The notes under the pieces were generated by a model. The model worked only from the letters and a program-made list of their open reading frames with translations. It was not told where the DNA came from and ran no database searches. Below, one piece after another: positions 55,637-64,000 of a stretch of DNA of 64,000 nucleotides (position 1 is its first letter; each line of letters begins with the position of its first letter). Position numbers and translations under genes: made by a program. Origin of the DNA: Aureimonas altamirensis (GTDB lineage: Bacteria > Pseudomonadota > Alphaproteobacteria > Rhizobiales > Rhizobiaceae); contig NZ_JAMQCO010000005.1 of NCBI RefSeq assembly GCF_023702225.1, positions 62,001 to 126,000 on the forward strand. The letters are read 5' to 3'.

Positions 55637-56547
55637 GCCGTGCCGTCCTTGAGGGCCAGCGCACGCCGGTACAACTCCCGACGCGGTAGGCCCGTCAGCT
55701 TGACCGCTTCCTGAGCAGCATGGGCCGGCTTCATTTCCTGAAGCAGGCCGGACAGGATCGCATCGACATCGTCGCCGGAGGCGGCAGCCTCGGGAGCGGG
55801 CGGGCCGACGCAAACCACGATCTCGCCGCGCACGCGTTCCATCGCCTGGAATGTCCTCGCGAGGCCGGACAGCCCGTCGCGATAGATCGTCTCGTGAAGC
55901 TTCGTCAGTTCGCGGCACACGGCCGCCGGCCTGTCGCCCAGCATCGCGGCCATGTCCGCCAGACTGTCGGCGATACGATGGGGCGCTTCGAAGAACAGGA
56001 GCGTGCCCGGCACCCGTGCCAGTTCCTCGAAGCGGGCACGTCGCGCCACCTGCTTCTGCGGCGGAAAGCCGGCAAAGAAGAAGGCGTCGGTCGGCAGGCC
56101 GCTGGCCGCCAGCGCCGCCAGCGGCGCCGATGCGCCCGGAACCGGAATAACGGGAAAACCCGCGGCGATGGCCAGGCGAGCGGCCGGAAAACCGGGATCC
56201 GAGACGACGGGCGTTCCGGCGTCCGAAACCAGCGCGACGGACTTGCCGGCCGCCAGGGCCTCGAGGATGGCGGCCCCCGCGGCCTCCGAATTATGCTCGT
56301 GATAGGCCATGCTGGCGCGCCGGATGCCATAGCGTTGCAACAGCTTGGCGGTCACGCGCGTATCTTCGCACGCCAGCATGTCGGCCCCTGCCACGATCTG
56401 CAGCGCCCGCAGCCCCATGTCGCCCAGATTGCCGATGGGCGTGGCCACGAGGTAGAGCCCCGGCTCGGGCCTCGGCGCGTCGAAGACCTGCCCCAGAAAG
56501 GTAAAGCGCGAATCCGGACGTGCTTCCTCCACGGCGCTCTCCCTCAT
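55633..56547 (-). CDS. rsmI: 16S rRNA (cytidine1402-2'-O)-methyltransferase RsmI
   Basis: SAM-dependent methylation of 16S rRNA C1402. The 304 residues show GLYLVATPIGNLGDMGLRALQIVAGADMLACEDTRVTAKLLQRYGI, YHEHNSEAAGAAILEALAAGKSVALVSDAGTPVVSDPGFPAARLAIA, and PGASAPLAALAASGLPTDAFFFAGFPPQK, the tetrapyrrole-methylase fold of RsmI. The start overlaps the hemW stop by four bases, and its stop overlaps yraN by three, so translation is coupled on both sides. Confidence 0.96.
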   Translation of the reverse strand: MRESAVEEARPDSRFTFLGQVFDAPRPEPGLYLVATPIGNLGDMGLRALQIVAGADMLACEDTRVTAKLLQRYGIRRASMAYHEHNSEAAGAAILEALAAGKSVALVSDAGTPVVSDPGFPAARLAIAAGFPVIPVPGASAPLAALAASGLPTDAFFFAGFPPQKQVARRARFEELARVPGTLLFFEAPHRIADSLADMAAMLGDRPAAVCRELTKLHETIYRDGLSGLARTFQAMERVRGEIVVCVGPPAPEAAASGDDVDAILSGLLQEMKPAHAAQEAVKLTGLPRRELYRRALALKDGTA

Positions 56548-57740
56548 GCCAGTTCCGCCAGAACCCGGTCCAGCACCAGCATGCCGGCGGGTGTCGCCCG
56601 CAGGCGGTCGGTCGCCAGTCGCTCGACCATTCCATAGGACTTCAGTTCCGCCTCGCGCCCCGCATCGAGGTCGCGGCCAGACAGAAGACGCCAGCGCGCC
56701 AGGTCCACGCCCTCGCTCAGGCGCAGCCCCATCAGCAGCAGTTCCTCTGCCTGATCGTCATCGGCCAGCGGCTCGTCGATCTCCATGCCGTGTCCCTGCG
56801 CCTCGACCATTTCGAGCCAGCGCTCGGGCAGTTTCTCGTTGGCGGTAGCGTGCCGCATGGCGCTGCCGGGAATGCGTCCATGTGCACCGGGCCCGACGCC
56901 GGCATAGAGGCCGTAGCGCCAGTAGGTCAGGTTGTGACGTGATTCGGCGCCGGGTACGGCATGGTTGGAAATTTCATAGGCCGGCATGCCGCGCGCCGCG
57001 GTGACGGCCTGCGTCACCTCGTACAAATCCGCGGACAGTTCGCCGTCCGGCACCGGCAGCTTGCCGGCGCGGTGCAGCGCATGGAAGACGGTGCCTTCCT
57101 CTATGGTGAGCTGGTACAGCGACAGATGGTCGGCTGCGAGGTCGATGGCCCGCTCGAGTTCGCTGCGCCAAGCCTCTGCGGTCTGGCCGGGGCGCGCATA
57201 GATGAGATCGAAGGACAGGCGAGGAAAGGTTTCCCGCGCAAGCTCGATGGCGGCCAGCGCCTGGCGCACGTCATGCAGGCGCCCCAGGCGTCGCAGATCG
57301 GCGTCGTTCAACGCCTGGACACCCAGCGACACGCGGTTGACGCCGGCGGCGCGATAGCCCCGGAAGCGCTCCGCCTCGACGCTGCCCGGGTTTGCCTCCA
57401 TCGTGATCTCGGCGCCGTCCGCGACGGGCCAGAAACGGGCGATGGCGGAAAGGATGCGCTCGACGGTCGCCGGTTCCATCAGGGACGGCGTGCCGCCGCC
57501 GAGAAAGACGGAGGTTACCGTCCGGCCCGGCGTGCGCGCCGCCATCGTGGCCAGTTCACGCTCGAAGGCGCGCGCGAAACGCGGCTGGTCCACCGGTTTG
57601 TGGCGCACGTGGCTGTTGAAGTCGCAATAGGGGCATTTGGCCGCGCAGAAGGGCCAGTGGACATAGACGCCGAAACCGGGCTCGGCCGGAGTCGGCGTGA
57701 AGATGCGCCCCCCGGCCGGAGGTTTGGGGCCTTCAGTCAC
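56544..57740 (-). CDS. hemW: HemW, radical SAM heme chaperone-like protein (GTG start)
   Basis: 398-residue radical-SAM protein of the HemN/HemW family, now viewed as a heme-binding chaperone rather than coproporphyrinogen oxidase. Seen: the 4Fe-4S motif [23 protein letters not shown] (CxxxCxxC) near 26-45, [12 protein letters not shown], and the HemN C-terminal domain. The start is a GTG at 57740 overlapping the rdgB stop (GTGA). The far longer open frame upstream is antisense to rdgB and rph and is discounted. Confidence 0.93.
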   Translation of the reverse strand: MTEGPKPPAGGRIFTPTPAEPGFGVYVHWPFCAAKCPYCDFNSHVRHKPVDQPRFARAFERELATMAARTPGRTVTSVFLGGGTPSLMEPATVERILSAIARFWPVADGAEITMEANPGSVEAERFRGYRAAGVNRVSLGVQALNDADLRRLGRLHDVRQALAAIELARETFPRLSFDLIYARPGQTAEAWRSELERAIDLAADHLSLYQLTIEEGTVFHALHRAGKLPVPDGELSADLYEVTQAVTAARGMPAYEISNHAVPGAESRHNLTYWRYGLYAGVGPGAHGRIPGSAMRHATANEKLPERWLEMVEAQGHGMEIDEPLADDDQAEELLLMGLRLSEGVDLARWRLLSGRDLDAGREAELKSYGMVERLATDRLRATPAGMLVLDRVLAELA

Positions 57741-58384
57741 GCAACGCCCAGCATGTCGCGGGCGAAGGACTGGAATGCCCGCGCGCGATGCGACAGCGCG
57801 GTCGCCTGTCCGGGCTTCCAACCGTGCTTTTCTTCCGACGACATCTCGCCGAAGGTCCGTGAATGGCCTTCGGGCAGGAAGAACGGATCGTAGCCGAAGC
57901 CGAGCGCGCCGCGCGGCGGCCATACGACGACGCCCTCGACCTCGCCGCGAAACTCGCGCGTCGTGCCGTCCGGCAAGGCCAGGCAGAGAACCGCCACGAA
58001 GCGCGCCCGCCGCTGCGCCGGCTCCAGCGCGCCGGCCGCCTGCAACTTCTCTTCCACCTGACGCATCGCCATGGCGAAATCCTTGTCCGGCCCGCCCCAG
58101 CGGGCCGAATAGATGCCGGGCGCGCCATCGAGCGCATCGACCACGATGCCGCTGTCGTCCGACAAGGCGACGAGGCCGGTGGCGGTTGCCGCGGCCAGCG
58201 CCTTGATCCGGGCGTTCTCCTCGAAGGTCGCGCCGGTCTCGTCCGGCTCCGGCAGATCGCGCTGCGAAGCGGAAACCACCGAGAAGCCGAGCGGGCCGAG
58301 AAGCTCCTCGATCTCGGCGATCTTTCCCGTGTTGTGACTGGCCACCAGCAGCGGGCCGGCCTTGGGATCGAGCGTATGGGCCAT
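57737..58384 (-). CDS. rdgB: RdgB/HAM1 non-canonical purine NTP pyrophosphatase
   Basis: Removes dITP, ITP and XTP from the nucleotide pool. The 215 residues show [23 protein letters not shown] at the start, [50 protein letters not shown] near 48-98, and [30 protein letters not shown] near 155-185. Complete. Follows rph after nine bases and overlaps hemW by four. Confidence 0.96.
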   Translation of the reverse strand: MAHTLDPKAGPLLVASHNTGKIAEIEELLGPLGFSVVSASQRDLPEPDETGATFEENARIKALAAATATGLVALSDDSGIVVDALDGAPGIYSARWGGPDKDFAMAMRQVEEKLQAAGALEPAQRRARFVAVLCLALPDGTTREFRGEVEGVVVWPPRGALGFGYDPFFLPEGHSRTFGEMSSEEKHGWKPGQATALSHRARAFQSFARDMLGVA

Positions 58385-58393
58385 GGGTCTCCT

Positions 58394-59113
58394 TCAGCCG
58401 GCAAGGACCGCCTTCTGCTTCTCGACGAGTTCGGCGATGCCGGCCTTGGCAAGGTCCATGAGCGCCTTCAACTCGTCTTCGCTGAACGGCTCGCCTTCGG
58501 CCGTACCCTGGATCTCCACGATGCCGCCACGCCCCGTCATGACGAAATTGGCGTCCGTTCCGGCGGACGAATCCTCCAGGTAGTCGAGGTCGATCACCGG
58601 CTGGCCGTTGTGGATGCCGCACGAGATGGCCGCGACATGATCCTTCAGGACGGCGGCGCGCTTGACCATGCCGCGCTGCTCCATCCAGGACAGGCAGTCG
58701 GACAGCGCCACGAAGGCACCCGTGATGGCGGCGGTGCGGGTGCCGCCATCGGCCTGGATGACGTCGCAGTCCACGGTGATCTGGCGCTCGCCCAGCGCCT
58801 GGAGATCGACGATGGCGCGCAGCGAGCGGCCGATCAGGCGCTGGATTTCCTGCGTGCGACCGGATTGCTTGCCCGATGCGGCCTCGCGGCGCATCCTGTC
58901 TCCGGTCGCGCGCGGCAGCATGCCGTACTCTGCCGTCACCCAACCCTTGCCGGTGTTCTTCAGCCAGCCGGGCACGCGCTCTTCGAGACTGGCCGTGCAC
59001 AGGACGTGCGTATCGCCGAAGCGCACCAGGCACGAGCCTTCGGCATGGCGGGAGACGCCGCGTTCGAGTGTGACGTTGCGCAGTTCGTGCGCCGCGCGCT
59101 TGGATGGCCGCAT
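58394..59113 (-). CDS. rph: Ribonuclease PH
   Basis: Phosphorolytic 3' exoribonuclease that trims tRNA precursors. The 239 residues show [104 protein letters not shown] and [24 protein letters not shown], the full family pattern. The ATG at 59113 gives the standard start. First gene of the leftward operon; it diverges from hrcA, with a 110-base promoter region between them in which I see no CIRCE element. Confidence 0.96.
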   Translation of the reverse strand: MRPSKRAAHELRNVTLERGVSRHAEGSCLVRFGDTHVLCTASLEERVPGWLKNTGKGWVTAEYGMLPRATGDRMRREAASGKQSGRTQEIQRLIGRSLRAIVDLQALGERQITVDCDVIQADGGTRTAAITGAFVALSDCLSWMEQRGMVKRAAVLKDHVAAISCGIHNGQPVIDLDYLEDSSAGTDANFVMTGRGGIVEIQGTAEGEPFSEDELKALMDLAKAGIAELVEKQKAVLAG

Positions 59114-59223
59114 GAGGCTTGTGTCCCGTATCGTCTTGGGGTGGTCCGCTTGTTCTCGCGTGATGTAGAATCTTTCGACGCTGGACGGAAGCGCCGGCAG
59201 GCGCTTATGTTGATGGTAGAGCC

Positions 59224-60333
59224 ATGAAGTACAGGACCACCCCCACCAACGATCCATTCGGAACGGGCGTCGGCGCGACGCTCGACGAGCGGTCCCGCGA
59301 CATCTTCCGGCTGATCGTCGATTCCTATCTCGACAATGGCGAGCCGGTGGGCTCGCGCAATATCTCGCGCCTCCTGACGCAGAGCCTGTCGCCGGCCTCG
59401 GTCCGCAACGTCATGAGCGACCTGGAGGCGCTCGGACTGATCTACGCGCCGCATGTCAGCGCCGGCCGCGTGCCGACCGAGCTTGGCCTGCGCTTCTTCG
59501 TCGACGCCTTCCTGGAGGTCGGAGACATGCCGGATGCCGAGCGCGGCCGGATCGAGGAGCATGTGCGCTCGCTGGGAGACACGCGCTCCGTCGATACGCT
59601 GCTGACGGAAGCGAGCCAGCTTCTGTCCGGCCTGTCGCGCGGGGCCGGCCTGGTGATGGCAGGCAAGAACGACCTGCGGCTCAAGCATGTGGATTTCATC
59701 CGGCTCGACCCTAAGCGGGCGCTGGCCGTCCTGGTCGGCGAGAATGGCGATGTCGAGAACCGCGTCGTGGACCTGCCACCCGGCGTGACGTCCTCGCAGT
59801 TGGTCGAGGCCGCCAATTTCCTCAATGCCAACGTGGTCGGACGAACGCTCAGCGAGGCGCATGAGCGGTTGGGCGACCTCAGGCGTCAGACGGCCAGCGA
59901 ACTGGACAAGCTCTCCCAGGAAATGGTGGATGCGGGCATCGCCGTATGGTCGGGCGCGAGCGCCGACCAGCCGAGCCGCCTGATCGTGCGCGGGCGCGCC
60001 AACCTGATCGAGAACGTATCGGCCGCCGCCGACCTGGAGCGCCTGCGCCATCTGTTCAACGATCTCGAAACCAAGAGCTCCATCATGGAACTGGTCGACC
60101 TGGCCGAATCCGGCGATGGGGTGCGCATCTTCATCGGGTCGGAGAACAAGCTTTTCTCAATGTCGGGGTCATCGCTGGTCATCGCGCCGTATCGCGACGG
60201 CGCGGAGCGCGTCATCGGCGCTGTCGGCGTCATCGGGCCGACGCGCCTCAACTACCGGCGCATCGTGCCCATGGTCGATTACACGGCGCGGCTGGTTTCG
60301 CGGCTTCTGGGCGGCGGCGCCGGCCGCCCGTGA
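59224..60333 (+). CDS. hrcA: Heat-inducible transcription repressor HrcA
   Basis: Repressor of groESL/dnaK-type operons through CIRCE sites, aided by GroEL. The 369 residues show a winged helix ([77 protein letters not shown]) and the C-terminal dimer part ending [35 protein letters not shown]. Normal length. grpE follows after 90 bases, a conserved pair. No CIRCE-like repeat was found upstream of hrcA or grpE. Confidence 0.96.
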   Translation: MKYRTTPTNDPFGTGVGATLDERSRDIFRLIVDSYLDNGEPVGSRNISRLLTQSLSPASVRNVMSDLEALGLIYAPHVSAGRVPTELGLRFFVDAFLEVGDMPDAERGRIEEHVRSLGDTRSVDTLLTEASQLLSGLSRGAGLVMAGKNDLRLKHVDFIRLDPKRALAVLVGENGDVENRVVDLPPGVTSSQLVEAANFLNANVVGRTLSEAHERLGDLRRQTASELDKLSQEMVDAGIAVWSGASADQPSRLIVRGRANLIENVSAAADLERLRHLFNDLETKSSIMELVDLAESGDGVRIFIGSENKLFSMSGSSLVIAPYRDGAERVIGAVGVIGPTRLNYRRIVPMVDYTARLVSRLLGGGAGRP

Positions 60334-60423
60334 CCTTGATTTTGAGGCGGCCGCATTCGATATGCGGCGGGATCGATCTGTTCCGCCGCACGGGCGGCGG
60401 CACGCAAAGGAGAGCCTGACACG

Positions 60424-61074
60424 ATGACGAACAGCGAAAACGGTACGCGCCACGACGAAGGCGTGGAACAGAAGACCGAGACCGCTGGCGCTGCCGACGA
60501 CGCCGCGACGCCCGGCTGGGGCGAGGGCGCGGCGGCCGCCGACGCCGAAAGGCTGGCCACGCTGGAGGCCGAGAACGCCGAACTGAAGGACCGGATGCTG
60601 CGCGTTGCGGCCGACATGGAGAACCTGCGCCGCCGTACCGAACGCGAGATCCGCGATGCGCGCCAGTTCGCCGTCGCCGGCTTCGCCCGGGACATGCTGG
60701 GCGTTTCCGACAATCTCTCCCGCGCCCTCCAGGCCATTCCGGCCGAGGCGCGCGACGGGGCGGACAGCGGCTTCAAGTCGCTGGTCGAGGGCGTCGACAT
60801 GACGGCCCGCTCGATGCTGTCTGCGCTGGAAAGCCATGGAGTGCGCAAGCTGGAGCCGAAGGGCCAGAGGTTCGATCCGAACTTCCATCAGGCCATGTTC
60901 GAGGTGCCCAACGCCGAGATACCCGCCAACACGGTGGTCGAGGTGGTGCAGGACGGCTACGCCATAGGCGAGCGCGTCCTGCGGCCGGCCCTGGTGGGCG
61001 TATCGAAGGGCGGCCCGAAGGCGCCGGTCGAGCCGCCGGCCGCCGGGGCGGACGAAGCGACCCGCGACGCCTGA
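60424..61074 (+). CDS. grpE: Nucleotide exchange factor GrpE
   Basis: DnaK co-chaperone that promotes ADP release. The 216 residues hold an acidic, disordered N-terminus (1-40), a long coiled coil ([59 protein letters not shown]) and the C-terminal beta-domain with [56 protein letters not shown] lies about ten bases before the ATG. Transcribed with hrcA. Confidence 0.95.
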   Translation: MTNSENGTRHDEGVEQKTETAGAADDAATPGWGEGAAAADAERLATLEAENAELKDRMLRVAADMENLRRRTEREIRDARQFAVAGFARDMLGVSDNLSRALQAIPAEARDGADSGFKSLVEGVDMTARSMLSALESHGVRKLEPKGQRFDPNFHQAMFEVPNAEIPANTVVEVVQDGYAIGERVLRPALVGVSKGGPKAPVEPPAAGADEATRDA

Positions 61075-61144
61075 TTTTTCTGCTTTCCGGTCCGCTTCCG
61101 GCTCGGCTATCCTCGTGCCGGGCCGGAAGGGGAGAAACGGACAC

Positions 61145-61927
61145 ATGCCGCAGCTTGAGGGGAATGTCGCGATCGTCACGGGGGCCGGCTCCGGCATCGG
61201 CCGCCAGATCGCCATGGCCTACGCGCGCGAAGGCGCGCGCGTCGCCGTCAGCGACATCGATGCCGGTGCTGCGGCCCGCACCGTGGAGGCGGTCGCCGCC
61301 GCCGGAGGCGAGGCCCTCGCCGTGACCATGGACGTGACCGACGAGCGGGCCGTGGAGGAGGGCGTCGCCCAGACCATCGAGCGGTTCGGGCGGATCGACA
61401 CGATGGTCGCCAATGCCGGCATCCAGATCGTCCACCCGGTCGAGGATTTCCCCTACGAGGAATTCCGCAAGGTCGTGGACATCCATCTCGGTGGCAGCTT
61501 CCTTCTGACGAAGGCCTGCATACGTCACATGTACCCGCAGAAATCGGGCTCGCTCATCTATATGGGTTCGGTGCACAGCCACGAACCATCGCCGCTCAAG
61601 AGCGCCTATGTCGCCGCCAAGCATGCCATCCTCGGCCTGGCGCGCGTGATGGCGCGGGAGGGCGGCCCCCACGGGGTACGCTCCAACATCATCTGCCCCG
61701 GCTTCGTCCGCACGCCGCTGGTGGAGAGGCAGATTCCCGAACAGGCGCGCGATCTCGGCATCTCCGAACAGGAGGTCGTCGAGCGCGTCATGCTGGGGCG
61801 CACGGTGGACAAGGAGTTCACCACGCTGGATGACGTCGCGGACGTCGCCGTGTTTCTTGCGGCATTCCGCTCCAACGCGCTGACCGGCCAGTCGATCGTG
61901 CCCAGCCATGGGTGGTACATGGCCTGA
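61145..61927 (+). CDS. 3-hydroxybutyrate dehydrogenase-like SDR
   Basis: NAD-dependent short-chain dehydrogenase, 260 residues, likely to convert 3-hydroxybutyrate to acetoacetate in PHB/ketone metabolism. Seen: [20 protein letters not shown] (cofactor), VANAGIQ, catalytic serine in YMGSVHS and YVAAKHA with Tyr and Lys. The C-terminal stretch [64 protein letters not shown] is the pattern of bacterial BdhA. The ATG at 61145 is used, with GGGGAG upstream. Other SDR roles cannot be excluded. A DUF3096 gene follows. Confidence 0.85.
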   Translation: MPQLEGNVAIVTGAGSGIGRQIAMAYAREGARVAVSDIDAGAAARTVEAVAAAGGEALAVTMDVTDERAVEEGVAQTIERFGRIDTMVANAGIQIVHPVEDFPYEEFRKVVDIHLGGSFLLTKACIRHMYPQKSGSLIYMGSVHSHEPSPLKSAYVAAKHAILGLARVMAREGGPHGVRSNIICPGFVRTPLVERQIPEQARDLGISEQEVVERVMLGRTVDKEFTTLDDVADVAVFLAAFRSNALTGQSIVPSHGWYMA

Positions 61928-61970
61928 ACGCGCCTATTTCCTCTCACGGACACACCCGGAGAGGATTCCC

Positions 61971-62102
61971 ATGGACGTTATCGTCATCCAGCCTGTCGTC
62001 GCCCTGATTGCCGGCGTTCTCATTCTCATCATGCCGCGACTGCTGAACTACATCGTGGCATTCTATCTCATCATCGTGGGGCTGACGGGCCTGTTCGGCT
62101 GA
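61971..62102 (+). CDS. DUF3096 small membrane protein
   Basis: 43-residue peptide, MDVIVIQPVVALIAGVLILIMPRLLNYIVAFYLIIVGLTGLFG, two hydrophobic helices with a PRLLNYIVA turn, which is the DUF3096 pattern. GAGAGGA lies five bases before the ATG at 61971. It sits 43 bases after the dehydrogenase and 16 bases before the NADH dehydrogenase gene, so it may belong to that transcript. Function not known. Confidence 0.85.
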   Translation: MDVIVIQPVVALIAGVLILIMPRLLNYIVAFYLIIVGLTGLFG

Positions 62103-62118
62103 CAGGGAGGCAAGGGAG

Positions 62119-63411
62119 TTGGCAAGGCAGACGCGCATCCTGATCCTCGGCGGCGGGGCAGGCGGGCTGGAACTGGCGGTGCAGTTGGCGGGCGGCCGGG
62201 ATATCGACGTGACCCTGATCGACAGGGTGACGTCGCATCTGTGGAAGCCGCGCCTGCACGAATTCGCGGCCGGTACGGTATCCTCCTCCCTGGCGGAAAT
62301 TTCCTTCTACGTCCTCGGCCAGTTGCGCGGCTTCCATTTCGAGCAGGGCAGCGTCATCGGCATCGAGCACGCCATGAAGGCCGTGCGCCTTGCCGCCATC
62401 CATGACGATGCCGGCGAGGTCGTGGTGCCGGAACGTCTCCTGACCTATGATTACTGCGTGGTCGCGCTGGGCGGGGTCACGCCCGATTTCAACACGACCG
62501 GCGTTGCCGAGAACGCGATTCGGCTGGATGCGGCAAACGATGCGGATGCGTTCCGCAAGCGCTTCATCAACGAAATGATCCGTGCCCGCGCCACGGGTGT
62601 TCCCGCCGATGTCGTGATCGTCGGCTCCGGCGCCACGGGAACGGAACTCGCCGCGCATCTGCGCGCCTCGGAGCGCGCCTTCTTCGACTGGAGCAGCAAG
62701 GGGCCGGTGCCCCGCGGCCGCAAACTGCTCGACATCACCATCCTGGAGGCCGCGCCCGAGCTGATGCCGGGCGCCGAGACCGCCCTGCGCGAGAAGCTTG
62801 TCGAGCGGCTTCGCGGGCTCGACATCAAGACCGTGACCGACGCACGCATCACCGTGGTGGACAAGGACGAGATCCGCACCGCCAAGGGCGAGGCCTGGCC
62901 GGTGGACATCTCGGTATGGGCCGCCGGCCTCGTCGGAAACCCGGTACTGCGCAACCTCGGCCGGTTCGATTACGACGACAAGGGGCGAATCGAGGTGGAC
63001 AGCCATCTGCGATCCACCACCGACGATTGCATCTACGTCCTCGGCGACGCCGCGGCCTGCATTCCTGCAGGAGCGGAAAAGCCATTGCCGCCCACCGCGC
63101 AGGCCGCCAGCCAGCAGGCCGCCTACCTTGCCGCGGCGCTGCCGCGCGTGATGCGAAACGAGCCGGTCAGGCCGTTCCGCTTCCAGAACAAGGGGCGGCT
63201 CGTATCGCTTGCCGGGGCTGGAGCGATCGGCATCATAGGACGCCGCAAGCAGGACATACTGATCCACGGCCAGTTCGCCATCGCAGCCTATGACGCGTTG
63301 CAGCGTCAGCATCAGTGGCGCGTCCTCGGCCCGGTGCGCGGCTCGGTCGCCATCCTCGCCGACCTGTTGTCGCCGACGCGCGGGCCGCCGCTCAAGCTGC
63401 ATGGCGGTTGA
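62119..63411 (+). CDS. ndh: Type II NADH:quinone oxidoreductase (NDH-2) (TTG start)
   Basis: Single-subunit, non-proton-pumping NADH dehydrogenase, 430 residues, peripheral on the inner membrane. Seen: the FAD loop RILILGGGAGGLELAVQLAGG near 5-25, the NAD loop VVIVGSGATGTELAAHLRASE near 168-188, VWAAGLVGNPVL and the FAD-contact YVLGDAAACIPAG near 310-322. A C-terminal part contacts the membrane. The start is a TTG at 62119 with GGAGG eight bases upstream; no earlier ATG fits. Other pyridine nucleotide-disulfide family members are less likely. Confidence 0.9.
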   Translation: MARQTRILILGGGAGGLELAVQLAGGRDIDVTLIDRVTSHLWKPRLHEFAAGTVSSSLAEISFYVLGQLRGFHFEQGSVIGIEHAMKAVRLAAIHDDAGEVVVPERLLTYDYCVVALGGVTPDFNTTGVAENAIRLDAANDADAFRKRFINEMIRARATGVPADVVIVGSGATGTELAAHLRASERAFFDWSSKGPVPRGRKLLDITILEAAPELMPGAETALREKLVERLRGLDIKTVTDARITVVDKDEIRTAKGEAWPVDISVWAAGLVGNPVLRNLGRFDYDDKGRIEVDSHLRSTTDDCIYVLGDAAACIPAGAEKPLPPTAQAASQQAAYLAAALPRVMRNEPVRPFRFQNKGRLVSLAGAGAIGIIGRRKQDILIHGQFAIAAYDALQRQHQWRVLGPVRGSVAILADLLSPTRGPPLKLHGG

Positions 63412-63482
63412 CCCGCGATCTGGCTGTTGCAACGCCGACCCGGTCGTGGTGAAAGCTGAGTCGCAAGCGAAGGATTTTTGCG

Positions 63483-64000
63483 ATGAGCGTGACCGCCAAG
63501 CTTCAGGATGTGCCGGACTGCGGCTTTGCCGTCTCAGAGCCCCTGTTCGCCGCCGAGGGCCTGACCTACGCGATCGGGGAGCGGGCCCTTGTCGGACCGC
63601 TCGACCTGACGTTGCCGGCCGGCCGGGTGATCGGGTTGATCGGCCATAACGGCTCCGGCAAATCGACCCTTTTGAAGATGCTGGCCCGGCAGGAGCCGCC
63701 GACGCGCGGCGCGATCCGCTTCGAGGGAAAGGCGTTGAAGGAATGGGGCGAGCGCGCCTTCGCGCGCAAGGTGGCCTACCTGCCGCAATATACGCCGGCC
63801 GCCACGGGGATGCTCGTGCGCGAACTCGTGGCGCTGGGCCGGTATCCCTGGCACGGCGCGCTTGGCCGTTTCGGCGAGGGCGACCGCGCCAAGGTGGAGG
63901 AGGCGATGGCGCTGACCGATATCCAGAGCTTCGCCGATCGGCAGGTGGATACGCTGTCCGGCGGCGAACGCCAGCGTGTCTGGCTGGCCATGCTGGTAGC
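63483..64000 (+). CDS. ABC ATPase, iron-siderophore/cobalamin type (truncated by window edge)
   Basis: The first 172 residues are present; the gene runs past the end. Seen: LTYAIGERALVGPLDLTLPAGRVIGLIGHNGSGKSTLLKMLARQEPPTRGAIRFEGKALKEW with Walker A, KVAYLPQYTPAATGMLVRELVALGRYPW (Q-loop and the FecE/FhuC-like VRELVALGRYPW), and the signature VDTLSGGERQRVWLAML. That pattern places it with importers of ferric siderophores, heme or cobalamin. AAGGA lies eight bases before the ATG at 63483. Partner permease and binding-protein genes should lie to the right. Confidence 0.9.
   Translation, partial: MSVTAKLQDVPDCGFAVSEPLFAAEGLTYAIGERALVGPLDLTLPAGRVIGLIGHNGSGKSTLLKMLARQEPPTRGAIRFEGKALKEWGERAFARKVAYLPQYTPAATGMLVRELVALGRYPWHGALGRFGEGDRAKVEEAMALTDIQSFADRQVDTLSGGERQRVWLAMLV

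Noticed and set aside
57741-59033. Upstream extension of the hemW frame to about 829 codons
   Set aside because: The added residues are an out-of-frame reading of rdgB and rph on the same strand; the GTG at 57740 overlapping the rdgB stop gives the normal HemW length.
59114-59223. CIRCE element before hrcA
   Set aside because: Neither the TTAGCACTC/GAGTGCTAA arms nor a close variant is present.

Overview
The window is about 64 kb of high-GC, densely coded chromosome from an alphaproteobacterium, most likely order Hyphomicrobiales (Rhizobiales). The gene order supports this: rph-rdgB-hemW-rsmI-yraN-gshB, hrcA-grpE, dapB-gpmA, infA-maf-yacG, and infC, rpmI-rplT and pheS-pheT in sequence. A family such as Aurantimonadaceae is possible but cannot be fixed from the sequence alone. 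I saw no rRNA, tRNA, CRISPR array or replication origin.

Layout. 0-5.1 kb: cysK, a cytochrome P450 and gyrB. 5.1-6.3 kb: a low-GC spacer and an Abi/HEPN-like orphan that looks acquired. 6.3-20.5 kb: a glycosyltransferase, a BCCT osmolyte transporter, a luciferase-like monooxygenase, an FtsI-like transpeptidase outside any division cluster, a Sco copper chaperone, propionyl-CoA carboxylase alpha, an ABC-2 exporter, and a MarR/MFS/HlyD multidrug efflux operon. 20-30.6 kb: core genes for wall synthesis, translation and phenylalanyl-tRNA synthetase. 30.6-32.3 kb: a hipBA toxin-antitoxin operon behind four regularly spaced operator-like dyads. 32.4-44.2 kb: mepA, glk, an MsbA-like exporter, dapB, gpmA, nth, membrane proteins, a 1054-residue Bap/FG-GAP adhesin and adenosine kinase.

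44.2-52.2 kb is the main accessory feature. comM (yifB), which encodes the AAA+ branch-migration helicase used in transformation, is cut into two in-frame pieces by a 6.5-kb element. The element carries a large serine recombinase next to the left junction, an arsenic operon (arsR-arsC-arsH-arsB), and two genes of unknown role: a Cys/His-cluster protein and a ParB/sulfiredoxin-fold protein. Its ends share AGCA. Joining the element ends rebuilds an attP-like dyad, and joining the host ends restores an uninterrupted comM frame. Between comM and gshB lie a GNAT-like gene coupled to a 71-residue ORF, and a LysR regulator gene with an in-frame amber codon.

53-64 kb returns to housekeeping: gshB, yraN, rsmI, hemW, rdgB and rph as one overlapping operon, divergent hrcA-grpE, a 3-hydroxybutyrate dehydrogenase, a DUF3096 peptide, a type II NADH dehydrogenase and the start of an iron/cobalamin-type ABC ATPase cut off by the window edge.

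Regulatory points: infC starts at ATT; rpmI has a leader with two overlapping hairpins; the BCCT gene has a TTG start whose Shine-Dalgarno can be paired away by an upstream segment; marR has a palindrome at its start.
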